Shown: one piece after another, positions 1-11,000 of the stretch | How the letters are laid out: each line of letters starts with the position of its first letter | How positions within the stretch are numbered: position 1 is the first letter of the stretch | Origin: Schizochytrium sp. CCTCC M209059 | Taxonomy: Eukaryota > Sar > Bigyra > Thraustochytrida > Thraustochytriidae | Direction of reading: 5' to 3' | DNA: 64,000 bases | NCBI GenBank assembly: GCA_000818945.1 | Contig: KN805380.1 | Coordinates: 64,191-128,190 of the forward strand | Notes under the pieces: generated by a model | Database searches by the model: none | What the model saw: the letters and a program-made list of their open reading frames with translations, nothing else | What the model was told of the DNA's origin: nothing | Position numbers and translations under genes: made by a program

Positions 1-618
1 TCGAGACCAAGATCTTTCACATGGTTTTCGCTGATGCCTTCGGCAGCATCAAGGGTCATTTCGGCCCCATCAACACGCTCGCCGTGCACCCCGAGGGTAC
101 CGGGTAAGTTTCTTTCTCCTTCTCTTGATCTTGTAGATATAGACACGCATTCGCATTTGCATTCGCATTCGCAGCAAGCCTGTCTGCCTGCCTGCCTGTC
201 TCGCTGGGCGAATGGGGGGCCTGGACACACGATATGCGACGGCGACGGCTTCGGCTTTTCAAAGATCATGGCGCAATGAGGACATTGAAGCACTGGGCAC
301 TGAGAGAACCAGTGAAGACAAACGCTTTTACTGAGCGTCCACATGAAGCCGCTGCCGTTGTCGTCTTTCGTTCGTGTCTTGCTCCCCCTCCTCCATTTCC
401 CCTTCCAGAGCGCAGTTCACTGGCGTGGTTTCTGCGTGATGGCGCTTGATCGCCCGCCAGACAGCAATCGACTGACATTCTTTTCTCTTTTCTTTCTTAT
501 TATTCACAGGTTCACGAGCGGAAGTGAGGATGGTTACGTCCGTGTTCACGAGTTCGACCCCTCGTACTTTGAGATGCACTCCGAGCTCGACGATCTTTCG
601 GCGCTCCAGACCATGTAA
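1..618 (+). CDS. EIF3I: Translation initiation factor eIF3 subunit I, C-terminal part (partial, spliced)
   Basis: This is the last part of the WD40-repeat eIF3 subunit i, which helps eIF3 load the 43S pre-initiation complex in the cytosol. The gene begins before the window. Exon <1-103 reads in the frame of base 3 (ETKIFHMVFADAFG...) and joins exon 510-618 across a 406-bp intron with donor GTAAG (104) and acceptor TTCACAG (ending 509). The joint restores an unbroken final WD repeat: KGHFGPINTLAVHPEGTG continuing into FTSGSEDGYVRVHEF. The motif KGHFGPxN followed by a G-EDG-V-R-H-F repeat is typical of the eIF3i C-terminus. Stop TAA is at 616-618. The family call is firm for the roughly 70 residues visible. 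Confidence 0.9.
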
Positions 619-1768
619 GGCGACTTTGTCTTTGTGAGTTACCTTTTCCCTTCCTTTCCCTTCCTTTCCATCCCCCACATCCGTCCATCTCCTTTATTCC
701 AATCCTGTGCGCCTTTTTTGCATGTATGCCTGCTTTTATGCATGCGAGCGAGCGAGCGCGCTCTCGCCCTCTTTCTTTGCACCCCCTGATTATCCGTGAT
801 AGCAGGTCGCACGTCATTCGTGTAGGCCCGCGCAATCGACTCTCAGTAAATGTTTCCTGCGAGCGTTTGATTCCTTTGACGATGCTTTCGATGCGTTGAG
901 AACGGCATCGGGTGCAAAAGTGCACATTGCATTCCATTTTCTGCCTTGCTGGCGCGCTTGACCCCCTCCAGCAAGCGAGTGAGCAAAGTGAGCGAGCGAG
1001 TCAGCTAGTTTAGCTAGCTAGCAATTGTCATTATCGACATTTTCACCTTCCTTCTTGATTTGTCGGTTCCCTTCGTGTTCGTTCGTTTGTTTCTTTGTTT
1101 GTTTGTTTGTTTCTCTTGTGCTTGTTCTTATAGCCGAGGGCAGTCCTGAAATACCTATTCTTCGTTCTTTGCAGTCGATGGGCAGCTCCGTTCTATTCTA
1201 AAAAAATCATGGTTTCCTTGCCCTCAGGCTTTTCATATATTGCCGAGGGCAGTCCTGAAATGCCTATTCTTCGTTCTTTGCAGTAGATGGGCAGCTCCGT
1301 TCCATTCTAAAAAAATCATGGTTTCTTTGCCCTCAGGCTTTTCATATTCGACAGTAAAGTGCTCAAAAGTGCGGCCTCGCAAAGTGGCATCTTCGTAAGC
1401 ACGCGCCAATGGTCAAGGACATGCCTTCAGGAGTCACAATAGATCACGAAGTTTTGCAGGTTTCTGTCTTCATCATGGTCAAATTCACCAGTGTTCCTCG
1501 TTTGGGTTTCTGAAAGAAGAGAGCAGAAAAGAAGCAAGTAGACAGTCACCAGGAGCATGAACAAGAATGTATTGAATGGTAGTCGGTACAATCACAAAGT
1601 TTCCAGGTTTATCGCCACATTCAGTTAAATGGCCATTTATGTGTGCGTTGAATAAAGTCGCTTCGCCTCCAATACTTGTTTGGTTTTGTGAAAGACGAGA
1701 GAAAGTGAATCGGTCTGCTTGGTGACGGAATTGAATGATGCTAACTACCAGACAATGTCCTAGTGAGC
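619..1768. other. Intergenic region between eIF3i and UGDH 3' ends
   Basis: The 1150 bp between two convergent stop codons hold no open frame that looks coding. They contain an imperfect GTTT-rich run (about 1081-1115) and a 109-bp tandem duplication listed separately. The region probably holds both 3' UTRs. Confidence 0.6.
1133..1347. repeat. Tandem duplication, two copies of about 106 bp, period 109
   Basis: Copy 1 (1133-1238) and copy 2 (1242-1347) both run from GCCGAGGGCAGTCC to CTTTTCATAT and differ at only about four positions, all C/T or A/G. Each copy contains TTCGTTCTTTGCAG, which resembles a 3' splice site. No ORF or mobile-element feature accompanies it. Confidence 0.85.
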
Positions 1769-3169
1769 TCAGTTGATTTTGTTCTTGCCAAGCGCAAATA
1801 CCTCAAAGCCCTTCTCGCGCAAACCAGCGTGGTCAAGGATGTTGCGGCCATCAAAGATGAAGGCAGGCTTCTCCATGACGCTGTAGATCTTGTCAAAGTC
1901 GAGCTCCTTGAATTCCTTCCACTCGGTAAGAATCACGACGGCGTGCGCGTCCTGCGCCGCCGCGTACACGTCCTCGACACGGGTGATCTGGTTATCAATC
2001 TGGTCCTTCTCGCACTTGGCGTACAAGAGCTCGCGCTCCATATCCTCAGCAAGCACCTTGGGGTCGTAGACGCTGAGGCGCGCACCCTCCTCGAGCAGAA
2101 AGCGGCAGACGTCCGAGGCAGCGGTCTCGCGGGTGTCACCGGTGTCAGCCTTGAAGGCGAAGCCGAGCACGGCAATCTTCTTGCGGGTCACCGTGTTAAA
2201 CATGCGCTTGACAATGGTCTTGGCAAAACGCTCCTTTTGCAGCTCGTTCATCTTCACCACCCAGTTCCAGTACTCTGCCACGTCGTGGAGACCAAAGGAC
2301 TCGCACAGGTACACAAGGTTAAGAATATCCTTCTTGAAGCAGCTGCCGCCGAAACCGACGCTGCTCTTGAGAAAGTGCTTGCCGATGCGGTAGTCCGTGC
2401 CCACGGCGCGGGCCACCTCGTCAACGTCAGCGCCGCTCACCTCGCAGAGAGCAGAGATCGAGTTGATCGAGCTCACGCGCTGCGCCAAAAAGGCATTTGC
2501 CACAAGCTTAGAAAGCTCCGACGACCACAGGTTCGTGGTGATGATGCGCTCACGCGGGCACCAGTACTCGTAGACGTCCACAAGCTTTTGCACGGCGGCA
2601 TGGCCCTCGGGTGTCTGCTCGCCACCAATGAGGACGCGGCTTGGCTCGAGGAGATCCTCAATCGCAGTGCCCTCGGCAAGGAACTCGGGCGACGAGATAA
2701 TCTGGTGCTTGATGCCCTTCTCGTTGGCCGCCAGGACACGGCCCATGCTCTCGGCGGTGCGCACGGGCACCGTCGACTTCTCCACCACAATCTTGGGCGA
2801 GGTCGCCACCTTGGCGATGTTGCGCGCCACAAGCTCGCAGTTCGAGATGTTCGCAGCGCGGCCTGCGCCAATACCACTTGTCTTGGTCGGCGTGTTCACG
2901 CTCACAAAGATGATGTCACCCTTCTCCACGGCGCCGTCAACGTCCGTCGAGAAAAAGAGGTTCTTGTTCCGTCGCTCCTTGACGATTTCATCGAGGCCCG
3001 GCTCGTAGATCGGGAGCGTGTCCGAGTTCCAAGCCGCAATTTGCTTCTCGCTAATGTCCACCACCGTCACGGTCACGTCGTGGCACTTGTAGGCGATCAT
3101 CGCCATCGTCGGGCCGCCCACATAGCCGGCACCGATGCAGACAATCTGCAAGCCTGCGCACTTGCCCAT
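1769..3169 (-). CDS. UGDH: UDP-glucose 6-dehydrogenase
   Basis: The enzyme oxidises UDP-glucose to UDP-glucuronate with 2 NAD+ in the cytosol, feeding wall and matrix polysaccharide synthesis. The 466-residue protein has the N-terminal NAD-binding motif GAGYVGGPT (about residues 11-19), the conserved SPEFLAEG segment, and the catalytic-cysteine motif GFGGSCFKKD with Cys277. The C-terminal UDP-binding domain contains GFAFKADTGDTRE. Length matches animal and plant UGDH. The frame is open upstream to an ATG at 3250, but a TATA box lies inside that extension (3203-3214), so the ATG at 3169 (MGKCAGLQIV) is chosen. That start also matches where the family normally begins. Single exon, stop TGA. Confidence 0.96.
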   Translation of the reverse strand: MGKCAGLQIVCIGAGYVGGPTMAMIAYKCHDVTVTVVDISEKQIAAWNSDTLPIYEPGLDEIVKERRNKNLFFSTDVDGAVEKGDIIFVSVNTPTKTSGIGAGRAANISNCELVARNIAKVATSPKIVVEKSTVPVRTAESMGRVLAANEKGIKHQIISSPEFLAEGTAIEDLLEPSRVLIGGEQTPEGHAAVQKLVDVYEYWCPRERIITTNLWSSELSKLVANAFLAQRVSSINSISALCEVSGADVDEVARAVGTDYRIGKHFLKSSVGFGGSCFKKDILNLVYLCESFGLHDVAEYWNWVVKMNELQKERFAKTIVKRMFNTVTRKKIAVLGFAFKADTGDTRETAASDVCRFLLEEGARLSVYDPKVLAEDMERELLYAKCEKDQIDNQITRVEDVYAAAQDAHAVVILTEWKEFKELDFDKIYSVMEKPAFIFDGRNILDHAGLREKGFEVFALGKNKIN

Positions 3170-3202
3170 CTTTCCTTCACAAATTGGTCTTGGCGTCGCT
3201 TT

Positions 3203-3214
3203 GTATATATATAC
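3203..3214 (-). promoter_or_regulatory. TATA box of the UGDH gene
   Basis: GTATATATATAC sits 34-45 bp upstream of the chosen UGDH ATG. If transcription starts at the usual 25-30 bp, the 5' leader would be only about 5-20 nt. The site is read as a promoter from position and sequence only. Confidence 0.55.
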
Positions 3215-3632
3215 CTGCGTCAACCCGCGTCGGCACATTCGTTCATTCATTCATTCATTCAGTCAGTCGATGAGAGTTGCCGCTCGGAGTCAGTTATGCC
3301 GTCCCTTAATTCCCTACACGCCATCGCACACCTCGTCCCTGCCCGTGCATGCATGCACATTGCATAAACCCTCGCTCTCCTCGAGACTCCGCGCCCTCTC
3401 ATCTAACAACAAACAAGGTGCAGCGGAGCACGCGCACACAACATAATAAGGCCAGACAGACAGAGAGGGAGAGAGGGAAAAGGCCAGTCTGGGTCAAACA
3501 AAGGCCAGCCTGTACATCAGGACTTCTATGCTCAGCCCGCAATCCGCTCTTCTCTGCCGCGCAGGCAGGCATCCCGTCCCGCCCTGCCCACTGCGTACCG
3601 ATTGCTCCCCGTCGTTCCTGTTGCCCTCGTCC

Positions 3633-3665
<33 letters not shown>

Positions 3666-5035
3666 CGAGCAAGCAGCGTAGCAGCATGCAAGCATGCTTG
3701 CTCGTGCGCCATGCCTTTCAAGAATCTCCTCTGCATCCCTGCACTGCCCCCGCTCGACGCCGACGCCTGCCTTCCCGCGACCGCTCGCGCCGTGCTGCTG
3801 CGCCGCCGCGCCGCGCCGCGCCTCGCCTCGCCTCGCCTCGCCACCCACCCTCGCGCGCCTCCGCGTGCCGCGCCGCGCTCACTCACCGTCTCGTTGATCT
3901 CAGTATGGTCGCCGGAGGCACCTCGAAGGAAAAAGAAAATCAAGAATTAAAAAAAATGCGAAAAAGTGGGAAAATTAGGACGCACTCTTAGATGCCAGAC
4001 GACGGTCGCCGCCCAGCGCACGCGCCCAAAGGGCTTCTCCACTGGCAGTATACCTCCTTCGGGTCCGTCTCGATGGCGTTGACTTATTTCTCCTCCTCAG
4101 GCTCAAGTCGCTAGCTGCAGCTGCACGCAGACTGGCCATGAGATCTCCTTGGACGGCGCCGCCCGGCAGAAAGAGCACTCTATTGACCTAGTGTTTGTTG
4201 CATTTCGCGGCCCGCCACCCTGAAGGAGCACGGAACGGCGACGGAGGCAAAGCAACTTGCAAGGCCGGAAGTGAGAGCGAGAGAGAAGCCAGAACGGGAT
4301 GGATTAACCTACGCGGCGTGAAAAGACGAATTTTAATCAGTCAAGAATCAAGAGCATGGCGATCATTTCGCAGTGAACGTGTACTACGGATATACCTGAA
4401 ACACCACTGGCGAGGGGCAACTGCCTGCAGCGGGCCGTGCGGCCGCCGGTACTTTCTGCTGCGAAGGGCGTGGCGGCTGCAGAGTTTCACCCTCTTTTGA
4501 CCTCGACGTCACCGCGCAGCGACTCGCACCCTAGCCCCCACGTCTGGCCCTGGCTGCCGCTCAGCTCCGCACGAACGACCAGCGTACAAGACCCGACATC
4601 ACTGCGCTCCTTATTTAACTACTATTACATGTACATTGCTTTGTATTTATATCAAGTCTGGTAATATTAAACAATTTTACTAATGAAGGCAAGAGATGCA
4701 AACTAACCCCCTCACTACGGCGCGTGCTCATAGATATGACCCAAATTGCACACTACAAAGGGGAATAGTCACAAAGTTGTAGTCACTCCAGCGGGGCGAA
4801 AGAAGGAGAGGGGCAGCTGGGCAAGATTCGTCAAGAAAGCCAAGATTCGCCAAGATTCGCCCTCGCAGATTCTCTTCTCAGCGAAAGGAGAGAGATCTTT
4901 GGTGATGGCTAAATGCGGGCGCAATCGGCAAATTTTGCAAATTTTTAAGGAAAGGTAGAGCAGGAAAAAAAAAAAAGATTGAATGGTTCTTTGGCTGCGA
5001 TTGAACGTCTAGCCACTAGAAAGGTTTAGAAGACG
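3215..5035. other. Intergenic region upstream of UGDH and downstream of the SNF2/RING gene
   Basis: About 1.8 kb with no supported gene. It has TTCA repeats near 3240-3262, a GTC/GGC-rich run near 3630-3665 and a C-rich CGCCTCG stretch near 3800-3850. The part from 4600 to 5030 is more AT-rich and probably includes the 3' UTR of the downstream gene. Short ORFs here have random composition. Confidence 0.5.
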
Positions 5036-8000
5036 TCAAACGATAAATTCGTAGTCATCATCACTACTCGAATCCCAAGGGATCGGATTCAAAGAAGGGT
5101 CTTGAATCTGCACTCCATTCGATGAGGGTGGTGGTAGTTGGATGATTGAGAGATCACTCTCGCTCGAATCAAGCGAGTCGAGGTCACTGTCTTCGTTGAC
5201 TTCATCTTCATCCTCCTGATCTCTATCTGCAGCCACATCGTGATCGCCGTCCACACGACGATTCTCCTCATCCTCCTCTTCTGTCGAGGTCGCGGCCTCG
5301 CTCATACCTGTGATGAAACGCAAGTACCTGCGACTTCCCAAAGCTTGCTCTTGGTTCGAAACCGCGCCGCTGACTCCCGCTTCGTCGGGATCTACAAGCA
5401 ACTCGTCTTCCGCTTCTTGAACAGTGACGCGATCGCGCTCCATGCGCCATGCCAAAACCCGATCCTCCACCGTCCCTCGCGTAAAGTAGCAAATCGTCTC
5501 CACAGGACGCGTTTGTCCGATGCGATGCACGCGGTTGATGGCCTGCTGCTCCTCACCTTGCTTCAAAAAGGGCTCAAAGAGAAGCACTCGCGTCGCGATT
5601 GTCAGCGTCAGCCCCGCGGCTGCGCTCGAGCTTTGCAGCACGAGCACGCGTACAGCATCATTCTTTAAAAACGCTTCGAGCGCTGTCCGCAAGACAGGAA
5701 CTCGGTCGCCTTTGACAATGCGCGCATGCAAAACTTCCTCCTGTTGCAGCACACTTGAAAGATGTAAGACGGTTTGACGCTGCTGCGAAAACACGACCGT
5801 CTTTCCCTCCTGTGTGGCGAACCGCTTCAGATCGCTCACCACGCGAGCCATCTTTGATCCCCGTTTCTCGCGGTTCTGCTCCGACGGGTTCGCGTGGCCC
5901 TGGAACCCCGTCACTACCGCAAGCAAATTGATGAAGTTCGTGCTCAACGCCTCGAGACCTACGCGCGACACCACGCTTTGCGTCGCGGCTTCACTCAGCG
6001 CAAATCGAGCGAGTTCCCGACTTGCCTCCTCAGCGTCCGGGCATGCACTCCAGCGAGCAGCCGAAGGTAAGCCAATAGATTCCACGACTTCGTCGTCATT
6101 AGGACTTGTGTCCATGGCTTCCCCGTTCTCTACACGCTCGCCTCCTTCTTCGGCATCCCCGTCGTCGCCATTTTCATCCTCGACAGCCTCGTTGCCACGC
6201 CGCATGCTTCGCGTTACCTTGCGCGTAGCTCTGCTCGTCTTGCCTTTGTCCTTGGACTCTTCCTCTTTGCCTGCCTCAACTTCACCATCTTTCGTCCCTG
6301 TGTTCTCGTCGTCGACATCACCAGAGGCGCTTGCCACGCCAAGAGCATCCATCTTCGACGAGGGTTCCAAGACACGGTAGATATCATTGTACGCCAGCTT
6401 GCGGCGACACAGTGGACACGGAAAGCGCCGCACCTCGTTCCTCAACATATGCCACGTTCTCCCTTCGGTGGCCTTGATGTGCTGCTCAATGCAGCCCTCA
6501 CAAAACAAATGAATGCACATTGTGCATGTGGGTCGCTCCATCTTGTCGAGACAAATGCCGCACTCTGGCACATTGGTCTTGTCAATGAGTTCCTGCAATG
6601 CCATCAAACCCTGTCTCTCCAACGTATCGACGCGAGATGCACCCCGCTCGTACGCAGCCTGCAACGTATTGGCATAGGTTCGAAGATCTTGCGCCAGCTT
6701 GGACTGTTCGGCAATCGTAGCCTCCAGCACAGCAATCCGCGAAAACTTTTCCGATACAGCCTCGTGCATATTCTTCACGGCACCGTGCCACTCGTGGCCC
6801 ACGAGCATATGGGCCCAGTCAAAGACCTCCACCAGACCGGTATCAGCGCGACGCACCGCAATTTTACCCTCGTCAAAGTCCACACGCACGATCTCATCCG
6901 CGTAAATTACCGCGCTGCCGCGTGTTGCTTGAAATGCAAGCCGATGACCGCCTCGAGACGCTAGTCCAGTGCGCCTCTTTTTACTCGACGTACGCGAACC
7001 CAATTCTGTCTCCTCTTCTTGGACTGCATTCTCGTCTTCTGATGCGCTCTCCGCCGCTTCTTCAACCTCGCGCCGTCTTCGCTTGCCTGCGCGCTTCGCA
7101 CCGTTCGCAATCATCTTCGAATTGCCATCATCTGAAACCATGACGCTTGACGCGGACGACGACACTATAATCTCGCTCCATGGGATCTCGCGCACGCTAC
7201 CGTCCTCCAAACGCACACGCGCTGCACGCACACGATCGTCTACATGAAGCACTTTCGATATCTGATACTCGGTCGGTCGGTTTGAAGTTCGCGTCGGAGA
7301 CATGGACGCCACGCGCGCCATCAATTGCGCCTTGCCTGCGAGCTCAAAGGCGGGCCGCATCTCTCCATCATTTCCGATACTTGTTGCAGCTGTACTTCCG
7401 CCCGTTGCGGCTGAAGAGCTTGCCGACGACAGAGCATCTCCCTTGAGCCCGAATTTCACCGAAAACGACGCATATGGAGCGTCTAGCAATGCAGACGACA
7501 CTCCAAAGTGGTGACTCAGTGCCGCACGAAGAGCAGCCTTTTCGATCTCAGAATCGACGCCAATCAAAACGATCAAGTCGTCCACCCGTCGTTCCGAAGC
7601 ACTTGCGCTGCAATACCACTCACGTACGCGAGTGCGAAGAGAGGGATCGCGCTTCAGCGGTGTGTGAAAGAGTCTTGCAACGATATCTGCGTGAGCTCTG
7701 TCTAGCACGCGTTCGAGGCGGCGCGCTGCAAGTGCTTCGCGGTCACTATCAACCATGAGCTTCTGCAGCTTGTCCACATCGATGCCATGTATATTCATGA
7801 GCGAGGTCTGCGCCATCGACTCTTCCGCGGCGATGCGGTCCAGCGATTCGCGATTCAGACCAACTCGTTTACAGACATCGAGCAACGTCAACCTTGCAGT
7901 GTCCGTCTTCTCCTCCTCCTCGGCCTCGACGTTTGCCTCGTCTGGAGCAGCGTACGGCGCAACGTAGCGGACCTCGGACGCAGCGAGCAGTCGCTCTTCG

Positions 8001-11000
8001 CCATCAAGAAAACGCACTTTGATGGCTCCAGCGCTCTCGTCAACAGCGAGCAGCTTGCTCACGAGATAAAAGGCTCGCTTTCCGCCGGCAGCAAAGCGTG
8101 CCTCAAAACGAGCACCTTCAAAGGTTAGCGCCACAGGCAGGATTGGGAGTGTCAGACCGATGCCCGGACTGCAGGTCTCATCGAAGTCAGCTCGCAATAC
8201 CTGAACAACCCGCTCTAGACAGCGGTGCCCATGATGCAGGGGCAAAATACTATCAATGAGGCGCCGTCGAATGCCCACTGGATCATCCGTCAGTTTCACA
8301 GACGTCTCGCGCCCTGGAAATTGCAGTTTAATGGTTGTCCGCTCCATCTGTCGTCCAAAGTCCATGAGCGAGGTCTCCTGATCAATCACGATCTCATAGC
8401 GAAACTCGCTCGAGAGCGAAGCAAGCTCGCTGCAGAGCTGTTCTGATGACATTTGCTCGTATCGGCGAAAGGCGGCGTCTGCCTCGGCCTGCGCCTCCTC
8501 GAGACGCTTCACGCATCGCATCACGCGGGCTGCACGACGAAAGAGTATTCCAGACACTGCACGTTTTTGTCCATATGCCAAAACCTCGACGCGCACATTC
8601 TCATCATTTCGACTTTGCATCATGCGCATAGCCAGGTACTTGCCGCTCGTGATAGCCTGCACAGCCCATCGCCAACGCAGCCGAGGCAGACTCCCGCCCT
8701 TGGCCGAGCACAAAGCCTCGCTGCTTCCGCGAAGAGCAGTTTCGAGCTTGTCCTTGGTCTCATTGAGCCGTTCAAGAATATGTTCTCGCACAGCGCCGGC
8801 AGCGGCGCCGGCGCCAGCGCCTGCCGTTGCGGCATACTGCTGGCGATTCAGGCTGCTCACCATGGTACTAGCACCACCAGCACCACTACGACCACCCCGC
8901 GATGAAGAGCTCTTGCTCGCCACAGCGGCTTCGGCCGAAAGCAAAAGGTCCCGCAACTCGTCTCCAGGAAGCGCCGGGAAGCCAGAGAAGATGTCCGAAA
9001 TCAACCGCGACTCCTCACGATTTCTTAGGACGTCCCGCGCGCGGAGCGTCTGAAGCACGTCGCGCACAAAGGTATTGAGGTTGGACAACTGTTGTGGTGC
9101 TCCGTTGCCGCCGCTGACGAGTTGCGGGGACGACGCAAACGTGCGCAAGAGCTCGGCGCCCACCGCCCATGGACGACTTTGCGCGTGCCGCATGCTGCGG
9201 CGCTGGTTGCGAACTTCCATGAGCCCCACGGCGCGGTTGACGAGAACCTCAATGTATCGGTACAAAGCTCGTTCGGGAGACGCCAGGGGAACGCCAACGA
9301 ATCGCATGGTTGCCACAGGAAGCTCCAGGATCGTCTTGGATGGGTTTGCAATGTAGGTTTGCTTCTTGGAGTGGCGCATCATGATGTGGCTGAGCAAAAG
9401 GCCGAGACGCGAGAGGCTATTCTCGTCGCGAGCCTCATAAGGAGTTTTGACGCAGCGACCCCAAAAACCATCCGAGTTGTCCGGCAAACAAAAAGGAATG
9501 ACGCCCAAGAAATTAAGCTCCCCGTGAATGTCATCAATGCCGGTGTACACGGGCGTGCCCGAAATCATCCAGCGCGCTCGCGCCGTGATGCTGCGACACT
9601 TGGAGGCAAGCACCGTGGTCGAACTGCGGATCTCTTGCATTTCATCCAGGCACACACGACGCCAATGCACCATATTGATCAGCAAGCTACACTGCTGTAC
9701 ACTGCGATAGGTGGCGAGGACAATGTCGCACGCCGCGAGATCTTGGGCCGCCTTTTCGGTATCGGGGCCTCGGCGTCGCGTCATTACATTCGAGAAAATG
9801 ATATCATCGGCGACATCATCAGAGGCTGGTGGTGCATCTGTTCCATTTTCTGGCACAGCCGACGATGAAGGAGATGATGAAGAAGTAGAAGAAGAGGATG
9901 AGGAAGTAGAAGAAGATGAGGAGGAGGAGGGAGCGCAAAGGGAAGTGGAAGTAAAAGTAGAAGCACCAGGAAGCGGCGGTTCGGACGCGGCTGCGCTCGA
10001 AGGGCCCATGTGACGTCGCAAAGTGGCAAATTCCCTGTACTGCTCCGTACGACTCTCGAGCGTGGCAATTCGAAGGCCACGCGGCTTCTCGAGACACTTT
10101 TCTAATTCCTCCGCCCATTGAGGGAGAAGCGCGTCTGGGACCACAAAGAGAGAGGCTTGAGACGCATAAAGATCCTCGCGTGGAGCATAATCTACCTCTG
10201 GGGAGACGCGATCGTGAAGTATGAGAGCAATAAACTCAAGCGTCTTGCCAAGTCCCATTTCTTCACATACGAGCCCACCACGCACAAGAGGAGGCTTTTG
10301 CAGTCGCAGCTCGCCAAGCTCGCTCGAAAAGAAAAAGCTTTCCCCGATGTTGGATTCAGTCGACTCGGATTCGACATTAACCTCGACCTCGGCCTCGGCC
10401 TCGGCCTTGGCCTTGGTCCCTTTTGGCCGTAATGATGCTTTCCTTCCTATCGTTCCGGCTTCCTCGGCTTCCTCTTGACGAGTTGGCAACCACGCACGCT
10501 CCTCCCAAAAACATCCATTGAGACCGTGCGGGAGGCGTTCCTGGTCAATCATCCACTGCAGCGTTTGCAGCTGGTAGTCACGCATTTCAAGCGCGAGACC
10601 AGGCGGCGATGCTTCATACTGCGCGTATCCCACACTCTCGTGACTCGCGAGGAGCGAAGTGATCGTGAATTGGTCGCCTTGACGAGTCGAAGCACCGTCC
10701 AAGGACTTGCGAAACACAGGCTCGCCGGTCCATTGCTTGGAAAGGGGCGCAACAATGCCCCCAGATGGATGAAGGATGCGAAGAAGCACGCGCAGACCTT
10801 CGTCTGCAATCATGTAAAATAAAAGACGATTCACGTAGAGATGAAAACGCGCGCGCACCTCTGTCTTGCCACGCTGCTCAATCTGCGAAACGCAGCGCAC
10901 AAAGGGCGTTTTCCATGGCGAGACACGTGGATGCTGGTATGTCGTCACCATATCGATCCACTGGAGCAGCTCCTCCGGACTGTACTCCGTCCCATCATGC

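Noticed and set aside
1763..3367. 534-residue open frame on the plus strand opposite UGDH
   Set aside because: Antisense shadow of a firmly identified gene; its composition follows the UGDH codons.
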